DNA of 23,118 nt from a virus, in the IMG/VR virus record IMGVR_UViG_3300031774_000163, positions 1 through 23,118 of that record; one strand, given 5' to 3'. The notes under the pieces are model-generated. The model searched no databases. It was given only the letters and a program-made list of their open reading frames with translations, and was not told where the DNA came from. Position 1 is the first letter of the stretch. Each line of letters opens with the position of its first letter. Positions 6,301 through 15,620 of this stretch are shown here, piece after piece. The position numbers and the translations under genes were made by a program.

Positions 6301-9300
6301 TTAAGGTTGTGGTTGTGCTGGTGGTTGTGTATTATATTGTAAAACGATTGTCATCGATACTCCGTGTACTTGTGATGAGTCGGTTCTACCAAACGAAATT
6401 ATATCTCCTTTAGTGAAAGTCCAATTACTAGGACAAGAAACTTCAAAATTTCTACTATATGCAGGTGTAATAATGGTGTCACCTACTGGAGTAGTGGAAG
6501 ATGCTTTATGAAAAGTAATTGTAGATGTTTTACTCGATGTGTGAGAGTTATAATTATGTATGCTTTTTACAAACCCATCGTAAGGTGCTGTAAACATTAA
6601 ATGATAAGAACTTGTACTAAGAGTACCTTCTGCTGTGGTAGCTCCTGAAATTGGTATGTAATAAGTTGTCGTAGCCGAAGAGTGGTGATAGTGAGCTGTC
6701 CGAATGTCAAGTACGTTTTCCGCTTTTACGTTGGTTAGGTCACCCTCTAATATAGATATAGTAGAACCTTCAGGTATAGGGTATTCAGGTGTAATTGAAT
6801 TTATATTTATACCATTTGAGCCTTTTGCTTGCTCTCCATTAACAACTACGACTAAAGTTCTATTATTATTTTGAGATGTAATTATTAACTTTTGATTATC
6901 ATAAACCCTACCTAAAATATTTGAACTTGTTTGTAGTTTATTTATAGGTGAATTAGGTGTTATATCTACGTCTATAGTACCTAAAGCATTTACGCTTTTT
7001 ATGTTATTATCGCTAGATATTATGTTACCTATAGATGAATTATTAATATCAGGCAAAGAAGGACCTAAAATAGGTACACTTGAATCATCTTCTGTAAATG
7101 TAAAGCTAGATGAGTTTGCTTTAAACCACTCGCCACTCATCGTTTCACTTTGAGCTTTAAACGTACCACCTAAAAAAGTGTAATAATTAAAGTCTGTATT
7201 ATTGTTTATAGAGTATTGAATTAATTTAGTAGGCGATATATCAGGACTAAATACATCGGCTTGCAATATTTCTAACGGTTCAGCTTGCAAATCAAGATAT
7301 TCATTACACAATAATTGAGTTGGATTTATATAACCTCCTGAATTACCTACTCTAAAACCTGTGTTTGCTGACTTAGCTACGCCATCAGAGTTTAAGTATT
7401 GAATGTTTTTTACTTGTGCTGATTCAGTTCCTGAAGAACCAATTAATAAATCTTCAAACTCAAACGATTCTTCTGCAATTACATTAGATTGACTTGCTAC
7501 ATAAATAATACCCTCTTCTTCATCGTTTACAGATATACTATCTACATCGGTTATGCTTGATAAAATAAAAGGGTTTTGATTTGGATAAATCGTAAATCTT
7601 GCTTCGTTGCTAGCGTATGGATTTGTTGATGGTAAAAATGGCTGTATTATTTCTTGACCTGATTGTAGTTTATAAGTATAATATTGATTTTGAGCTGCTG
7701 TTAATTTACAAAAAACTTGACCTGTAATTGGAGGTAAATCAGCTTCTTTAGTTAAATTAAATAAAGTTGTAAAATGTATTGAACCAGGAATTAATGGTGT
7801 ATATGAATTACAAGGTGAAGTTGAACTATCACTTGAGTTAAAAGTTGAAATTAATAAAGGGTCACTACTTATAGTACCTGCGTTATAACCAACACCCACC
7901 AAATTAGTAGGTTCTGAATCTACCCAATAATACCTAGGACTATCAGGGTTGTGTGTTAACCAATAAGTATTTGAACCATCACTAATTCTTATTTGCCAAT
8001 AAAATCTAGTGTAAAAATATCTTTTCTTTAATTGTTGTCCTGAAGTAAGGTTTGCGTTTACTATAGCTGAACTTAAATTTTCATCATTATAAAGATTAAG
8101 AGATATGTTTAAGTGAGCTGATTCAGGCGCACTTGGATCGGCTTGAAGATTACCTACAAAAGTGTAATTAGTATAATCTACGTTTGGGTTTATAATAACA
8201 TTAGCTTGACCATTCTCAAATTTAGCTTGAACGCTTTTATAAGGAGGTTCGTAAGTAAAAGTAGAACCACCCATACAAACACCTTTGTTAGCATTTAAAG
8301 TTCCGTCTAACGTAAGTAATTCATTTGATTGTAATAAATTCGTTTGTCTATTATCACCCTCTTGATATTCATAGTATTTTATATTACCATTTAGGTTGTT
8401 TTTATAAAAGTTAGGTTGTATAAATTTATACCTACCTTCAGAAAGAGTACCAACAGTATTAAATACTTTTAAAGACTCATTTAAAACATCGTACTTTAAA
8501 TATCTATCAGGGAATTTTTCAGGATTTGTTACAAAAGGTAATTTAGCTATTCTGTACAAATAAAACGGATCGTCTGAATTGTGAGCATCTCCATTTCTCC
8601 ACCAATTTATTGAGTTTTGAAACCAATAGTTGTTAGTTGGGCAAGGTGCTGAATCAGTTACTAAAGTTTTTACTAAAGAAATATCAGTTAAACTAAAGTT
8701 AATAGAACCTGATATAGGAGTTGGGTTAATTCTTAATTGATTTGCATTAACTAAAGATGCTCCTTTGATAACATAATTACCATTAGAGTAAAATTGATAA
8801 GTTGATTGAGATGTGCCTAGTAAAAATTGTAAACCTTGATTTCTAAAAGATAAAGACACAGATTCATTTTCTCCTAAGTCTTGAATTGTAAATGATATAG
8901 AAATATTATCTCCTGACGTTACGCTAATACCACCACTTGATGAATTTAAGTAATTAGCAGAAGCCCCTGTAAAATTCATTTTACCTAAACCTGAATCTAA
9001 AGACCAAGCCGAACCAAAAGTCCAACCTGTAGTATCTACTAAGAAACTACCATTTTCTACTTCTTCTGCTTCTACATTATAAACACCTGCGTCATCTCCA
9101 AAGTCTTTAATGTGTTCATTTATAGTAAAAGAAGATGAAAATTCCGCACTAGGTATAGCCGATTCTGCTTGCTTTGAGTAAGTACCTATTGAGTCTGTTG
9201 CTATAATGCTAGACCCGTAAGGGTATGGTGTGTTTTGAAACGTAGAGAAAGAAGGTTGTACCCAACCAAACCACCAAATATTATCTCTTGATATAGAGTT

Positions 9301-9585
9301 TTTATATACTCTAATGTAATACTCTCTATCTCCCTTTTCTAAAATGTCGTATAGTAATGCTTCGTCTGTATCGTTTTGTACTATAAAGTTTAAAACGCAC
9401 TCAGAATTTATAAACCTTCTATTTCTAGTTCCACCTGAGCCAGTATATTTACAAGTAAATCCTTCCCCTTCTAAATCCATAGAAATAGGGTCACCTGTAT
9501 AATCTTTCTTCCAAAGTTGAACGTGCCAAGTCGTACCTGCTTGACCTAATATTCTTGTTTCTCTTAACTTACCATAAGTTGCCAT
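6301..9585 (-). CDS. Large tail-tip/minor tail protein, 1094 aa
   Basis: The gene follows the tape measure with a 3-nt gap, the place of the distal tail and tail-associated proteins in siphoviruses. The N-terminal about 160 residues (YGKLRETRILGQAGTTW, ECVLNFIVQNDTDEALLYDIL, REYYIRVYK, WWFGWVQPSF) look like a beta-rich module that could dock on the tail tube end. The middle has a CBM-like segment (about 175-310) and repetitive beta-rich sequence. The last about 120 residues (YYIPISGATTAEG, FTAPYDGFVKSIHNY, DIISFGRTDSS) resemble beta-sandwich ends of phage structural proteins. No lysozyme or peptidase motif is seen. The exact role (Dit/Tal/host-contact) is inferred from position. Confidence 0.75.
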   Translation of the reverse strand: MATYGKLRETRILGQAGTTWHVQLWKKDYTGDPISMDLEGEGFTCKYTGSGGTRNRRFINSECVLNFIVQNDTDEALLYDILEKGDREYYIRVYKNSISRDNIWWFGWVQPSFSTFQNTPYPYGSSIIATDSIGTYSKQAESAIPSAEFSSSFTINEHIKDFGDDAGVYNVEAEEVENGSFLVDTTGWTFGSAWSLDSGLGKMNFTGASANYLNSSSGGISVTSGDNISISFTIQDLGENESVSLSFRNQGLQFLLGTSQSTYQFYSNGNYVIKGASLVNANQLRINPTPISGSINFSLTDISLVKTLVTDSAPCPTNNYWFQNSINWWRNGDAHNSDDPFYLYRIAKLPFVTNPEKFPDRYLKYDVLNESLKVFNTVGTLSEGRYKFIQPNFYKNNLNGNIKYYEYQEGDNRQTNLLQSNELLTLDGTLNANKGVCMGGSTFTYEPPYKSVQAKFENGQANVIINPNVDYTNYTFVGNLQADPSAPESAHLNISLNLYNDENLSSAIVNANLTSGQQLKKRYFYTRFYWQIRISDGSNTYWLTHNPDSPRYYWVDSEPTNLVGVGYNAGTISSDPLLISTFNSSDSSTSPCNSYTPLIPGSIHFTTLFNLTKEADLPPITGQVFCKLTAAQNQYYTYKLQSGQEIIQPFLPSTNPYASNEARFTIYPNQNPFILSSITDVDSISVNDEEEGIIYVASQSNVIAEESFEFEDLLIGSSGTESAQVKNIQYLNSDGVAKSANTGFRVGNSGGYINPTQLLCNEYLDLQAEPLEILQADVFSPDISPTKLIQYSINNNTDFNYYTFLGGTFKAQSETMSGEWFKANSSSFTFTEDDSSVPILGPSLPDINNSSIGNIISSDNNIKSVNALGTIDVDITPNSPINKLQTSSNILGRVYDNQKLIITSQNNNRTLVVVVNGEQAKGSNGININSITPEYPIPEGSTISILEGDLTNVKAENVLDIRTAHYHHSSATTTYYIPISGATTAEGTLSTSSYHLMFTAPYDGFVKSIHNYNSHTSSKTSTITFHKASSTTPVGDTIITPAYSRNFEVSCPSNWTFTKGDIISFGRTDSSQVHGVSMTIVLQYNTQPPAQPQP

Positions 9586-9588
9586 AAA

Positions 9589-11751
9589 CTACCTTCTTTC
9601 TTTTCTTCTGTTAGCTCTATCGAACACTATCAATAAATCATCTCCGCTTATTCTTACATCAGGAATAGCAGCAGGTCCACCTCCGCCTAAAGCGTGGTTA
9701 GGTATAATCGTTCCGCTTTGACTTGGTACGAACAGTTCAGGTCCTCTTTCACCTACTAGACTCATCTTACCTACAGGTGGTTGACCTCCGTTTGCGAAAG
9801 CTCCACCCATCATTCCTTGTAAAATATTACTAAATCCTGCTCCTTTAGAGAATATACCTCCTGAAGCCATCGCTGTACCACCTAAACCTGTAATACTTAA
9901 TAGGGCAGCTAGTACAGCAGCCTTAATTACCATAGCAGCAATTTGCTTACCTAAATCTACGAAAATTTGACCTAAACCTTCTAATAAATTACCACCACTT
10001 ACAAGTACACTTGCAAATGAATCAGCAAAACTTGTAGCTATAGTTAGCCCATATTGATTCATTGCGTTAGACCACTCTTGAGTCTTTACTCTAGCCGATT
10101 CTAATTGTATTAAATATTGTTCGTATTCTTCGCTAAAATCAAAAGGTGATTTAACGAATTGTTGTTTATCATTGTCACCTTCTGTAGGTGTAGGTGCTGT
10201 AGTTGGTTTACCACCTGATAAGTCAAATAACTTGTCAAATGCGTCTAAATCTAAACCTGATAAATCTGATACAACATCTTTTATTGTTTCTCCAAAAGTT
10301 TTAAACTTTGCATCATCAGGATCTATATCATCAAGGTTTTTCTCTAAAGCCTCAATAGTTCCTATAGCCGCTTGCATTTCTATATACAAAGCCGATGTAG
10401 GTCCTAAAACAGAGCCTAAACCTTTTAATAAGCCTTTAATTATACCGTTAACACCTCTTGATGATTTAGCTACTGAAATTAAAAAAGCGTTCCAATTTCC
10501 TGCAAGATAAACTACTCCTGCTGCTAAGAAACCTACTAAGCCTATAATTATGCCTATAGGATTTGTAAACATAGCAAATCCAATTTTAACTACATTTTTT
10601 ATAGCAGTAAATAACATACCAAATGATGATGTTAAGGAAGCTATAACTAATAAAACAGGACCAATAGCACCTGCTATTCCTGCTACTGTTAATATAGTGT
10701 TTTTAGTTTCATCATCTAAATTTGTAAAGTTAGAAGCTAACTCTGTTATTTTATTTATCAAAGGAGTAAGAGCATCTGCAATCAAAGCACCAAATTCTAA
10801 TTGGAGTCCTTCAATAGCTGACGACATTCTTTTAATTTTGGCTTGAGTGGTTTGACCCATCTTCTTAGCCATATCGTCTAACCCAGTAGTATTGTTTTTA
10901 TACTCCTTTGTAAGTTCTTTTGTTTTATCTCTATTCTTAGATAGTATTAGTAGTTGTTTACTAAAGTTTTTACCTACTATTGCTGTTGCTCTATCTAAGC
11001 CCATTTGACCTTCAGATAACATATCTAAAGTGTCAGATAAGCTAATACCTTTTTCTTTTAACTTTATGAATAAAGAGTTAAGACCTGTACCTGCTTTAGA
11101 CGCTTTTATACCGCTATCCATAAGGACACCCATCATAGCAGACAACTCTTCTAAGTCTACTCCTACTGCACTTGCAGAAGCACCTGCGTTAGCAAATGCT
11201 GTACTAAATGTGCTTAATTTTATTGAAGAATTTGCTGAAGCTAAAGCTAGTGTGTTTGCTACCGATGCTGCTTCAGAAGAATCTTTACCAAAAGCTCTTA
11301 TCGAAGCTCCTACTACATCAGCGGCTAAGGTTAAATCTTCACCTGTAGCCAAAGATAAGTCTAATACGGATTGCTCCATATTTTTGATAGCTTCAGGATC
11401 AAAACCTTTACGACCTAAACTAAGTTGTAATTCAGCGACTTGAGATGCTGTAAATTGTGTTGTAGAACCTAATCGCTTTGCTTCTGATGTAAGCATTTTA
11501 AGTTCATCAGTAGTAGCGTTTGTAACCGTTCCTACTTTAGCCATTCCGTTCTCAAACTGAACGAATGTGTCCATAGCGGATTTACCTAAAGCGGCTAGAG
11601 GTCCTGTAACACTAAAAGTAAGTAAAGAACCCATACGAGCTGCACCCGAAGCGAATTTAGCTAAACTCTTGTTAGCTTTACCCATTCCCTTTTCTAACCC
11701 TTTAATGTTAGCTGCGACAATTATCGAGATGGTCTTTACTGATACACCCAT
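9589..11751 (-). CDS. Tail tape measure protein
   Basis: The 720-aa protein has the TIGR01760-type core: LLTFSVTGPLAALG, FENGMAKVGTVTNATTDELK, LGSTTQFTASQVAELQ, LSLATGEDLTLAADV, ELSAMMGVLMDSGIKASKAGTGL. Hydrophobic segments occur at about 350-420 and 600-630. The C-terminus is glycine-rich with ASGGIFSKG and LVGERGPELFVPS, the common tape-measure ending. It sets tail length and is ejected with DNA; the length predicts a tail of roughly 100 nm by the usual about 0.15 nm per residue rule. It starts 1 nt after the chaperone T stop. Confidence 0.95.
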   Translation of the reverse strand: MGVSVKTISIIVAANIKGLEKGMGKANKSLAKFASGAARMGSLLTFSVTGPLAALGKSAMDTFVQFENGMAKVGTVTNATTDELKMLTSEAKRLGSTTQFTASQVAELQLSLGRKGFDPEAIKNMEQSVLDLSLATGEDLTLAADVVGASIRAFGKDSSEAASVANTLALASANSSIKLSTFSTAFANAGASASAVGVDLEELSAMMGVLMDSGIKASKAGTGLNSLFIKLKEKGISLSDTLDMLSEGQMGLDRATAIVGKNFSKQLLILSKNRDKTKELTKEYKNNTTGLDDMAKKMGQTTQAKIKRMSSAIEGLQLEFGALIADALTPLINKITELASNFTNLDDETKNTILTVAGIAGAIGPVLLVIASLTSSFGMLFTAIKNVVKIGFAMFTNPIGIIIGLVGFLAAGVVYLAGNWNAFLISVAKSSRGVNGIIKGLLKGLGSVLGPTSALYIEMQAAIGTIEALEKNLDDIDPDDAKFKTFGETIKDVVSDLSGLDLDAFDKLFDLSGGKPTTAPTPTEGDNDKQQFVKSPFDFSEEYEQYLIQLESARVKTQEWSNAMNQYGLTIATSFADSFASVLVSGGNLLEGLGQIFVDLGKQIAAMVIKAAVLAALLSITGLGGTAMASGGIFSKGAGFSNILQGMMGGAFANGGQPPVGKMSLVGERGPELFVPSQSGTIIPNHALGGGGPAAIPDVRISGDDLLIVFDRANRRKERR

Positions 11752-11752
11752 T

Positions 11753-12118
11753 TTATATCTTATTAAATTTAGATTTATTGTATTTCTCGAGAACCTTTTG
11801 TATGTGTTCTTTTGAAGCTATCTCTTTTTTAGGCTTGTATTTGTTATCCCAAGGAAGAGGTAATATCTCTTGTGGCTTTAGATTCTTTTTTGAGTGTGGT
11901 TGCAAACACCCCATCAATATGATTCGAGTTTGTTCCCATTGGTTCTGCGACATCTGTTCCTGGTGCATTTTAAAGCCCTCTAAGCGATTATTAAAAGAAC
12001 GTGGGGTTAAACTATATAATTCATCATAACCTAACCCCATCATCCCTAAACCTATCTTCTCGAGCTTATCCCAATCAACATCGCCTTCCTCAGAATCTAT
12101 CTCCTCTCCCTCAACTAC
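11753..12118 (-). CDS. Tail assembly chaperone T part, made as G-T frameshift fusion
   Basis: After a -1 slip at 12118-12124 the frame is open from 12118 to the stop at 11753. It adds 121 residues to the 99 of the G protein (220-aa fusion): VVEGEEIDSEEGDVDWDKLEK, then GLGMMGLGYDELYSLTPRSF. The first ATG in this frame is at 12043-12041, so the ORF would otherwise seem a separate 96-aa gene. The segment LYSLTPRSFNNRLEGF and QNQWEQTRIILMG is of the kind seen in T portions of siphovirus chaperones, which bind tail tube protein and tape measure during assembly and are absent from the virion. It ends 1 nt before the tape measure gene. Confidence 0.85.
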   Translation of the reverse strand, partial: VVEGEEIDSEEGDVDWDKLEKIGLGMMGLGYDELYSLTPRSFNNRLEGFKMHQEQMSQNQWEQTRIILMGCLQPHSKKNLKPQEILPLPWDNKYKPKKEIASKEHIQKVLEKYNKSKFNKI

Positions 12119-12414
12119 TTTCCCTCGCCTTGAGGTTGGTCTAGTTGGAACGCTTCGAATATCTCGTTAATCTTAGAGAAATCTTCATTATCCAACCACT
12201 CTTCAATGTCAGCGATTTTATAAGTAAACTTCTCTCCAATCTTCTTAGCTCCGTACTTTAAACCAAAGTAAGCGATAACTCCGATGTGGTCTATCTCCGA
12301 TCCTAACTGATTTAATTCGTTTAGCTTTAAACCTAACTTTTTGCAGATTTCTTTTAAGCATAAATAACTAAATCTGATTGGTCGCTCCTGACCGCCTAAT
12401 TCTACCTTTTTCAT
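12115..12414 (-). CDS. Tail assembly chaperone G protein
   Basis: A 99-aa alpha-helical, charged protein (FSYLCLKEICKKLGLKLNEL, YFGLKYGAKK, IEEWLDNEDFSKINEIFEAF) located between the tail tube genes and the tape measure, where siphoviruses encode the G chaperone. The stop TAG (12117-12115) comes directly after the slippery heptamer, so most ribosomes make G and a minority make the G-T fusion. Confidence 0.85.
   Translation of the reverse strand: MKKVELGGQERPIRFSYLCLKEICKKLGLKLNELNQLGSEIDHIGVIAYFGLKYGAKKIGEKFTYKIADIEEWLDNEDFSKINEIFEAFQLDQPQGEGK
12118..12124 (-). promoter_or_regulatory. Programmed -1 ribosomal frameshift slippery site (G GGA AAG)
   Basis: On the coding strand the end of G reads GAG GGA AAG TAG. 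The heptamer G GGA AAG is in the canonical X XXY YYZ phase and is the same sequence as the lambda G-T slip site. The -1 frame continues without a stop into the T ORF. CCTCAA just before and TTGAGG just after the site can pair around it, and a purine-rich GAGGGAGAGGAG follows. Confidence 0.9.
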
Positions 12415-12433
12415 TTTTATTTGTGTTTATTTA

Positions 12434-13198
12434 TTAGTATGTACCTTTTGTTACTACTCCAGTACCTGTTATAGTCACAGAGTAAGTCACATTCTCTTCG
12501 ACCCCTGCATCCATAGAAAGACTTGATATGAAACCACTTCCTTCCCATTTAACACCTGAGTCCCGTTCTGCGAATCTTACTATCACCTCATTACGTTCGT
12601 GAACATCATCGTAGAACTCTTTAAAGTCTAAATCAGCGTTAATGTCTTGTAGTGCGTCAGATGATAACTCAAACGACCTTAAACCACCTGCATTCTCTTG
12701 ATAACCACCGCTATCTTTAGAAGTAATATCTCTCAAATCGTTGTTGAACGATATTGAAGCCGATGTGCTATGTGCAATAGGTTCTTGTCCATCTAGTGTT
12801 TCACCTGATTGTATTACGATAACTTCTACACCGCCATTTTCTATTTCGGCTGTACCATTTAAAATTTCAGCAGTAATATTATCTTGTGCAATAGCACTTG
12901 TAAAATCAACGTATATATAATCTCCATCAGTCACTTGAGAACTAATTGTGTAATTCCAATAACTTGAACCCCAATGACCTTCTAGTGTATTTAAAATAGT
13001 GACTCCATCATTGGTGCTTATATTTAGTGTAGTTGGTCCTTGATGATAAGTACCTGTTGAATCATATTGATTATAAAGTAATAAAGAACCTGTACCATCT
13101 AAAGGTGAACTTGATTTTACTCTAATTCTAGTTACCTGAGCTACGTTAGCAGGCGACTTTTTATAAACTAATAAATCCGATGCGTTTTTGATTGCCAT
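12434..13198 (-). CDS. Second tail tube-like protein with internal insertion, 254 aa
   Basis: The C-terminal half (about 140-254: IAHSTSASISFNNDLRDITSKDSGGYQENAGGLRS, VRFAERDSGVKWEGSGFIS, DAGVEENVTYSVTITGTG) is clearly paralogous to the neighbouring 133-aa major tail protein. The N-termini also agree (MAIKNASD versus MAILNATD). Between them this copy has about 120 extra residues (SSPLDGTGSLLLYNQYDST, YWNYTISSQVTDGDYIYVD) of beta-rich sequence, probably a domain displayed on the tail surface. It may be a minor tube subunit, a tube-end protein, or the main subunit itself. Confidence 0.85.
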   Translation of the reverse strand: MAIKNASDLLVYKKSPANVAQVTRIRVKSSSPLDGTGSLLLYNQYDSTGTYHQGPTTLNISTNDGVTILNTLEGHWGSSYWNYTISSQVTDGDYIYVDFTSAIAQDNITAEILNGTAEIENGGVEVIVIQSGETLDGQEPIAHSTSASISFNNDLRDITSKDSGGYQENAGGLRSFELSSDALQDINADLDFKEFYDDVHERNEVIVRFAERDSGVKWEGSGFISSLSMDAGVEENVTYSVTITGTGVVTKGTY

Positions 13199-13222
13199 AA
13201 TTAATGGATTTAAAAGTTAATA

Positions 13223-13624
13223 CTATGATTTAGATAAAGCCCCTGTACCTGTAAGAGAAATAGAATAAGTTGCGTTTTCTTCTACACCTGCGTCTATTGA
13301 AATAGAAGTTATAAGAGCCGAACCTGAGTAAATCATATCAGTTGCACCAAAGTTTACTACAACTGCTGTACGAGCTTCCCAAGTATCCCAAAGAGCTTCA
13401 ATATTACCATCACCTGCTCCGATTTCAACAAAAGCATCTCCACTTACTTCCCAAGAACGTAAACCTCCTAGGTTTTCTTGATAACCTCCTGAAGATTTAG
13501 TTGTAGAATCTCTAAGGTCCATATTCATAGATATAGATGCTGAAGTTGAATGTGCTACTGCTGTCAAAGAACCACCTGTCGGAGTTATTGAAAGAGTCAC
13601 ATCTGTTGCGTTTAAAATTGCCAT
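13223..13624 (-). CDS. Major tail tube protein
   Basis: A 133-aa beta-rich protein with VAHSTSASISMNMDLRDSTTKSSGGYQE, LRSWEVSGDAF and DAGVEENATYSISLTGTGAL, the pattern of small tail tube proteins (TP901-1/HK97 gp6-like tube fold) in Bacteroidetes siphoviruses. It lies after the tail terminator and before the chaperones, as expected. A longer paralogue follows 24 nt downstream. Confidence 0.85.
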   Translation of the reverse strand: MAILNATDVTLSITPTGGSLTAVAHSTSASISMNMDLRDSTTKSSGGYQENLGGLRSWEVSGDAFVEIGAGDGNIEALWDTWEARTAVVVNFGATDMIYSGSALITSISIDAGVEENATYSISLTGTGALSKS

Positions 13625-13630
13625 TTTTAT

Positions 13631-14044
13631 TTAGTTTTTGATTATTAAACAATTAAATATTACGTTTTTGTAGAACTTTTCAGGTGACTTAAAATACTCA
13701 TCATCTAGGGTTTCAAACCTAAACTTAGCGGTATAAGTCACACCATCTTCGGTGTAGTCCACCTCGTACAAATCTAAGGCTTCTACTACTGCCTTAGCTT
13801 GACTATATGTTGTTAAATAAACGTCAGCGAAACAAGCTATCCTAATCGACACGTCACAAGACTTTAACGAGTTGTTTTTACTCATAAAGTTGCTTACGTT
13901 GGTTATCTCGAACGTGGTCGAAGGATATGTTACACCTTGAGGTATAATTACAGGAAAGACTCTATTACTACCACCATTAGCTGTTGTGAAAGCTGATGTA
14001 GCATTGAGTCTTGTTATTATTACTTTACCTATATCTTGAAACAT
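13631..14044 (-). CDS. Tail terminator / tail completion protein (DUF3168-like)
   Basis: The 137-aa protein has the alpha/beta pattern of the DUF3168/lambda gpU-like group: an N-terminal helix (MFQDIGKVIITRLNA), VFPVIIPQGVTYPSTTFEI, SCDVSIRIACFADVYLTTYSQAKAVVEAL, YTAKFRFETLDDEY and a final strand VIFNCLIIK. The terminator caps the tail tube and joins it to the head. Position between gp10-like and tail tube genes supports this. Confidence 0.8.
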   Translation of the reverse strand: MFQDIGKVIITRLNATSAFTTANGGSNRVFPVIIPQGVTYPSTTFEITNVSNFMSKNNSLKSCDVSIRIACFADVYLTTYSQAKAVVEALDLYEVDYTEDGVTYTAKFRFETLDDEYFKSPEKFYKNVIFNCLIIKN

Positions 14045-14048
14045 ACGT

Positions 14049-14603
14049 CTATTTAAATCCTGCTTTTTTAAACATTTTATCTAGCATCTTAGATATATCT
14101 CTTTCTGCTGTTGCTGAAATATCTTTACCTTTTTGATCTATAACCTCTTTATAAAAATCAGGTTGGTTTTGTATTCTACCTGTAGATTTACCGCTTTTAT
14201 GCTTTCGTTCCTTTGTACCATTAAGCAACATCGCAGGTAAATTTCTACTTTTTTTACCATTGACCCAAGTTTGGTTAAGGTGTTTTAACCTTGTTCCAAC
14301 AAATAAGCCAGGTTTCTTAGACTTTCTTGCTGTAATGATACCAATCGAATCTGCTATAGATTTACCAACCGTTTGTTTTTTAGTTGTAGCATCGTATCTT
14401 TGTCCAGGAACTTTATTCTTAGTCCTGTGCTTATATTTCATTTTAAGAGCCTTTACTGCTTTCTGTGCAGCAGGTCTTAGAGCTTTGTTTATTAGACTAC
14501 GAGAACTCTTCTCAGTTTCGCCTAATTTCTTTAGAGATTTCTTAACATCTTCAATACCTTTAACTTGAATAAGTTGGCTCTTACTTATAGTAGGTTTAGC
14601 CAT
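14049..14603 (-). CDS. HK97 gp10-like head-tail joining protein
   Basis: The 184-aa basic protein begins with VKGIEDVKKSLKKLGETEKSSRSLINKALRPAAQKAVKALK, the signature helical start of HK97 gp10 family proteins, and continues with IITARKSKKPGLFVGTRL, a conserved-type strand, and a helical end with DISATAERDISKMLDKMF. It is thought to act in neck/tail completion. It abuts the head closure gene directly and has a lysine/arginine-rich centre. Confidence 0.88.
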   Translation of the reverse strand: MAKPTISKSQLIQVKGIEDVKKSLKKLGETEKSSRSLINKALRPAAQKAVKALKMKYKHRTKNKVPGQRYDATTKKQTVGKSIADSIGIITARKSKKPGLFVGTRLKHLNQTWVNGKKSRNLPAMLLNGTKERKHKSGKSTGRIQNQPDFYKEVIDQKGKDISATAERDISKMLDKMFKKAGFK

Positions 14604-14978
14604 CTATACAGGTGATTCAGTTGGTAAATCCTCGCTTACGAATATCTCTATAAATTCTTTTCTTGGGTCAATTACGTACCCAATAATATCTAAATCGTTG
14701 GTTGTTCCTACCTCTCTTAAAACCCAATTAGATTTTATGTTTTTTGTTTCCGAAGAATATCGGATTGTGTACACAAACCTAGAGTAAGATTGTAGCTCGT
14801 TACCTTCGAACTTCTCCTCGACATCACGAAGAGATTTAACATTTTTATTAGCCCACATAGTATGAACGGTTGCGTAAGTATTAGTCACACCACCAAAAGC
14901 ATCTTGTGAAGCTGAAAGGTCCCTTAACTCTACTCGAATGTTAAAGTCACCTGCTTTTATTTGACTTATAAACGCCAT
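14604..14978 (-). CDS. Head closure / head-tail adaptor (SPP1 gp16-like)
   Basis: The 124-aa protein fits the phage head-tail joining family: IRVELRDLSASQDAFGGVTNTYATVHTMWANKNV, ELQSYSRFVYTIRYSSETKNI, WVLREVGTTNDLDIIGYVIDPRKEFIEIFV, a small beta-barrel that closes the portal channel after packaging. It directly abuts genes on both sides. Confidence 0.85.
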   Translation of the reverse strand: MAFISQIKAGDFNIRVELRDLSASQDAFGGVTNTYATVHTMWANKNVKSLRDVEEKFEGNELQSYSRFVYTIRYSSETKNIKSNWVLREVGTTNDLDIIGYVIDPRKEFIEIFVSEDLPTESPV

Positions 14979-15599
14979 CTAGTGATAACACTTATAAGGT
15001 TGTAATAATATTTGAGAAGCCATAGGAAACTGACGCTTTCTATCTTCTCTGAAGTAATACATATCAGCTACAATTAACTTGATAGCTTGTTTAATCGCTT
15101 CAGGTACATCTGCACTATTCGTACCATATCCTGTATTGAACCAAAAGTAAAACGTATTAGCCGCATTATCCTTAAGCGTAGTGCCTGGAAAGTCCGAACT
15201 AAGGTAAACTAAGGAAGGGTTAGAGAAAGCGTCTATATACGCCTTATCTGACTCTTGAGCAGCTCCATTTGCATCTGTCCAATTAACAGGTCTTTTAGCA
15301 GCTGCAACAGGATCAGTTGTTGCATCTACATCAACTAAAGTACAATTAGGAAATATTAACGAAGCCTTATTTACTTGCTCGTTAAAGTAAAGTTTGTATT
15401 GGTGTGTTATGAAGTGGCGATTACAATAGTTCTCAGCCATATCAGTAGCAGCATCTATATAGTAACCCAACAATGTATCTTCATCGCTAGAATCAATACG
15501 CAACTGAGCCTTAATATCAGTAACCGACACCACCTTAGTAGCAGGGTTATCGACTAAAACTAAATCGCCTTGTTTGTTATCGTTTGGGTCTAAGTACAT
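14979..15599 (-). CDS. Head-tail connector (HK97 gp6-like)
   Basis: The 206-aa protein shows KAQLRIDSSDEDTLLGYYIDAATDMAENYCNRHF, the classic start of gp6/gp15-like connectors (short acidic helix followed by a helix with ENYC), and VPEAIKQAIKLIVADMYYFRED near the end. It forms the ring below the portal. Its start lies downstream of the capsid terminator hairpin with no clear promoter in between, so it depends on readthrough. Confidence 0.9.
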   Translation of the reverse strand: MYLDPNDNKQGDLVLVDNPATKVVSVTDIKAQLRIDSSDEDTLLGYYIDAATDMAENYCNRHFITHQYKLYFNEQVNKASLIFPNCTLVDVDATTDPVAAAKRPVNWTDANGAAQESDKAYIDAFSNPSLVYLSSDFPGTTLKDNAANTFYFWFNTGYGTNSADVPEAIKQAIKLIVADMYYFREDRKRQFPMASQILLQPYKCYH

Positions 15600-15620
15600 A
15601 GATTAAAAGTGAAAAAGGTT

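Noticed and set aside
10172-11443. Several long plus-strand frames opposite the tape measure gene
   Set aside because: They are antisense shadows caused by the codon bias of the tape measure gene; none shows a domain.
11753-12043. Chaperone T ORF as an independent 96-aa gene
   Set aside because: The frame is open upstream to the GGGAAAG site of gene G, so the G-T fusion is the better model.
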